Source of the DNA: Thermomicrobiaceae bacterium
GTDB lineage: Bacteria; Chloroflexota; Chloroflexia; Thermomicrobiales; Thermomicrobiaceae
NCBI GenBank assembly: GCA_007122555.1
Contig: SKTL01000495.1
Span: 1-7,983, forward strand
Direction of reading: 5' to 3'
Length of the DNA stretch: 7,983 nucleotides
Translations under genes and position numbers: made by a program
Shown here: positions 6,656-7,983 of the stretch, piece by piece
Layout of the letters: the number at the start of each line of letters is the position of its first letter
Numbering within the stretch: position 1 is the first letter of the stretch
Notes under the pieces: model-generated
Told to the model about the DNA's origin: nothing
The model's input: only the letters and a program-made list of their open reading frames with translations
Databases searched by the model: none

Positions 6656-7921
6656 ATGCCGCAGTCCTATCTGAACTGGGCCGGAAATCAACGATTCCAG
6701 GCAAAGCAACTCCATGAACCCCGAACAATTGCCGAAGTTCAACGCATCATTGCCGCAAGCGAACGCGTCAAACCGATCGGATCGCGACATTCGTTTAGCG
6801 CGATTGCCGACACCGGCGGCGATCTCGTGTCGCTTGAGCACTTCGCACGGGTGATCGATCTGGATCCGGAGCAGATGACGGCGACGGTCGGAGCCGGCAA
6901 GCGATACGGCGACTTCTGCGCCGAATTGCATACGCTCGGTTACGCCGTGCACAACATGGCGTCGCTCCCGCAGATTACGCTATCCGGCGCCTGCGCCACG
7001 GCTACCCACGGTTCGGGTGATCAGAACGGCAACCTGGCGACCGCTGTCAGGGCCCTCACGATCGTAACCGCCGACGGAGAGGTCGTCACGATCGACCGCC
7101 AGAAAGACCAGGACGATTTCAACGCGATCGTTGTAGGTCTCGGCGGGTTCGGCATCATCACCGACATGACACTGGACATCCGTCTGGCGTATACCGTGCG
7201 GCAGGACATCTACGACAACCTTCCGGTGAGTGCGCTCTGGAATAGCTTTGACGAGATTATGGCCAGCGGATACAGCGTGAGTCTCTTCACCGACTGGCAG
7301 GGAGACCACGTCAATCAGCTCTGGGTCAAGCGGTTAGACGATCCCGAGAACCGGGCGAGCGTCGAACCGGAAATCTACGGCGCCCGGCTCTCAGAAGTGG
7401 TTCGGCATCCCTCTCCGGGTAAACCCGTCGAGCATTGCACCGACCAGCTTGGCGCGGCCGGTCCGTGGCACGAACGTCTGCCGCATTTCAGAATGAATGC
7501 GATCGGCGAGACCGGAGAAGAGTTGCAGACCGAGTACTTTGTCGACCGGACGCACGCAGTCCCGGCGCTTCAGGCGATCGCCGGGATTCAGGAAAGCCTG
7601 GCTCCGTTGATCAAGACGTCCGAGATCCGAACCGTTGCAGCTGACGATCTCTGGATGAGCCCGGGGTATGGGTCAGATTATGTGGGCATCCACTTCAGCT
7701 GGAAGAACGATATCGATGCGGCGCACAGATTGATGCCGATCATTGAGGACGCGCTGGCGCCGTTCCAGCCTCGACCGCACTGGGGCAAGCTGTTCACCAT
7801 GCCAGCGAAGGAGATCGCATCCCGCTATCCCAGGTTCGCCGATTTCCGGGCGCTGATGCAGCGGTACGATCCAGACGGCAAATTCCGGAACGGCTACCTG
7901 GATTCGCTTATGTCGGCGTGA
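6656..7921 (+). CDS. Alditol (xylitol/sorbitol) oxidase, FAD-dependent
   Basis: A 421-residue soluble flavoenzyme, close in length to Streptomyces coelicolor AldO (about 418). That family oxidises the terminal hydroxyl of alditols such as xylitol to the aldose, with O2 giving H2O2. A PCMH-type FAD domain covers about 10-178: GSRHSF carries His45, the expected covalent FAD site (His46 in AldO), followed by NMASLPQITLSG and ATATHGSG. The C-terminal ALO-type substrate domain (about 200-418) contains YSVSLFTDW, GPWHERLPHF, SEIRTVAADD and RPHWGKLFT. Residues aligning with AldO Ser106, Glu320, Arg322 and Lys375 are present as Ser103, Glu323, Arg325 and Lys378; Thr345 is replaced by Ser348. The gene ends with tandem stops (TGA TAA). 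A 118-base gap with a hairpin separates it from the transporter, so it may be transcribed separately. A related sugar-lactone or other polyol oxidase remains possible, but the alditol group fits best. Confidence 0.92.
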   Translation: MPQSYLNWAGNQRFQAKQLHEPRTIAEVQRIIAASERVKPIGSRHSFSAIADTGGDLVSLEHFARVIDLDPEQMTATVGAGKRYGDFCAELHTLGYAVHNMASLPQITLSGACATATHGSGDQNGNLATAVRALTIVTADGEVVTIDRQKDQDDFNAIVVGLGGFGIITDMTLDIRLAYTVRQDIYDNLPVSALWNSFDEIMASGYSVSLFTDWQGDHVNQLWVKRLDDPENRASVEPEIYGARLSEVVRHPSPGKPVEHCTDQLGAAGPWHERLPHFRMNAIGETGEELQTEYFVDRTHAVPALQAIAGIQESLAPLIKTSEIRTVAADDLWMSPGYGSDYVGIHFSWKNDIDAAHRLMPIIEDALAPFQPRPHWGKLFTMPAKEIASRYPRFADFRALMQRYDPDGKFRNGYLDSLMSA

Positions 7922-7924
7922 TAA

Positions 7925-7954
7925 CGCCAGCGCTCGTTCAAGCGCAGCTTGGCG
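7925..7954. terminator. Weak hairpin just after the alditol oxidase gene
   Basis: CGCCA GCGCT (7925-7934) can pair with AGCGC (7941-7945) and TGGCG (7950-7954), with a 6-base loop and a 4-base bulge AGCT. It begins right after the tandem stops. No T-run follows, so intrinsic termination is not assured. The remaining bases to the window end show no gene. Confidence 0.3.
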
Positions 7955-7983
7955 ACGGGGCATGCAACGGATCTGGAACCCGC

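Overview
The window looks like chromosomal DNA from a Chloroflexota bacterium, most likely of the Thermomicrobia/Sphaerobacter type. The strongest pointer is the C-terminal 260 or so residues of the secreted protease, which match a domain I know from many exported proteins of that group (motifs such as YFDK, TNGLLARELITG, FERRILTYAP and GNVGIHYFLWRY). High GC content judged by eye, frequent GTG starts and tight gene packing are consistent with this. The assignment is inference.

Layout, all confident genes on the + strand: (1) 18-914, a DUF1932-type NAD(P)-binding dehydrogenase; (2) 997-3096, an exported V8-like serine protease with a Pro/Thr linker and the Chloroflexota C-terminal domain; (3) 3097-3534, a 438-base gap with several inverted repeats, possible minus-strand coding debris, a good sigma70-type promoter and a perfect 20-bp palindromic operator; (4) 3535-4158, a TetR-family repressor; (5) 4168-6537, an MMPL/RND transporter beginning almost at the repressor's stop; (6) 6656-7921, an alditol oxidase with a likely covalent FAD. 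The last 62 bases hold only a weak hairpin.

The clearest functional unit is the tetR-mmpL pair. The operator lies at the predicted transcription start, so the repressor probably controls itself and the downstream transporter in response to an unknown lipophilic ligand. The dehydrogenase, the protease and the alditol oxidase have no evident link to that unit or to each other.

I found no mobile element, CRISPR array, tRNA or rRNA, and no convincing new multi-gene system. The points most worth a second look are the S1-pocket residues that predict glutamyl specificity for the protease, two apparent extra membrane segments in the MMPL protein, a Thr-to-Ser change in the alditol oxidase active site, and the coding-like minus-strand sequence in the 438-base gap.
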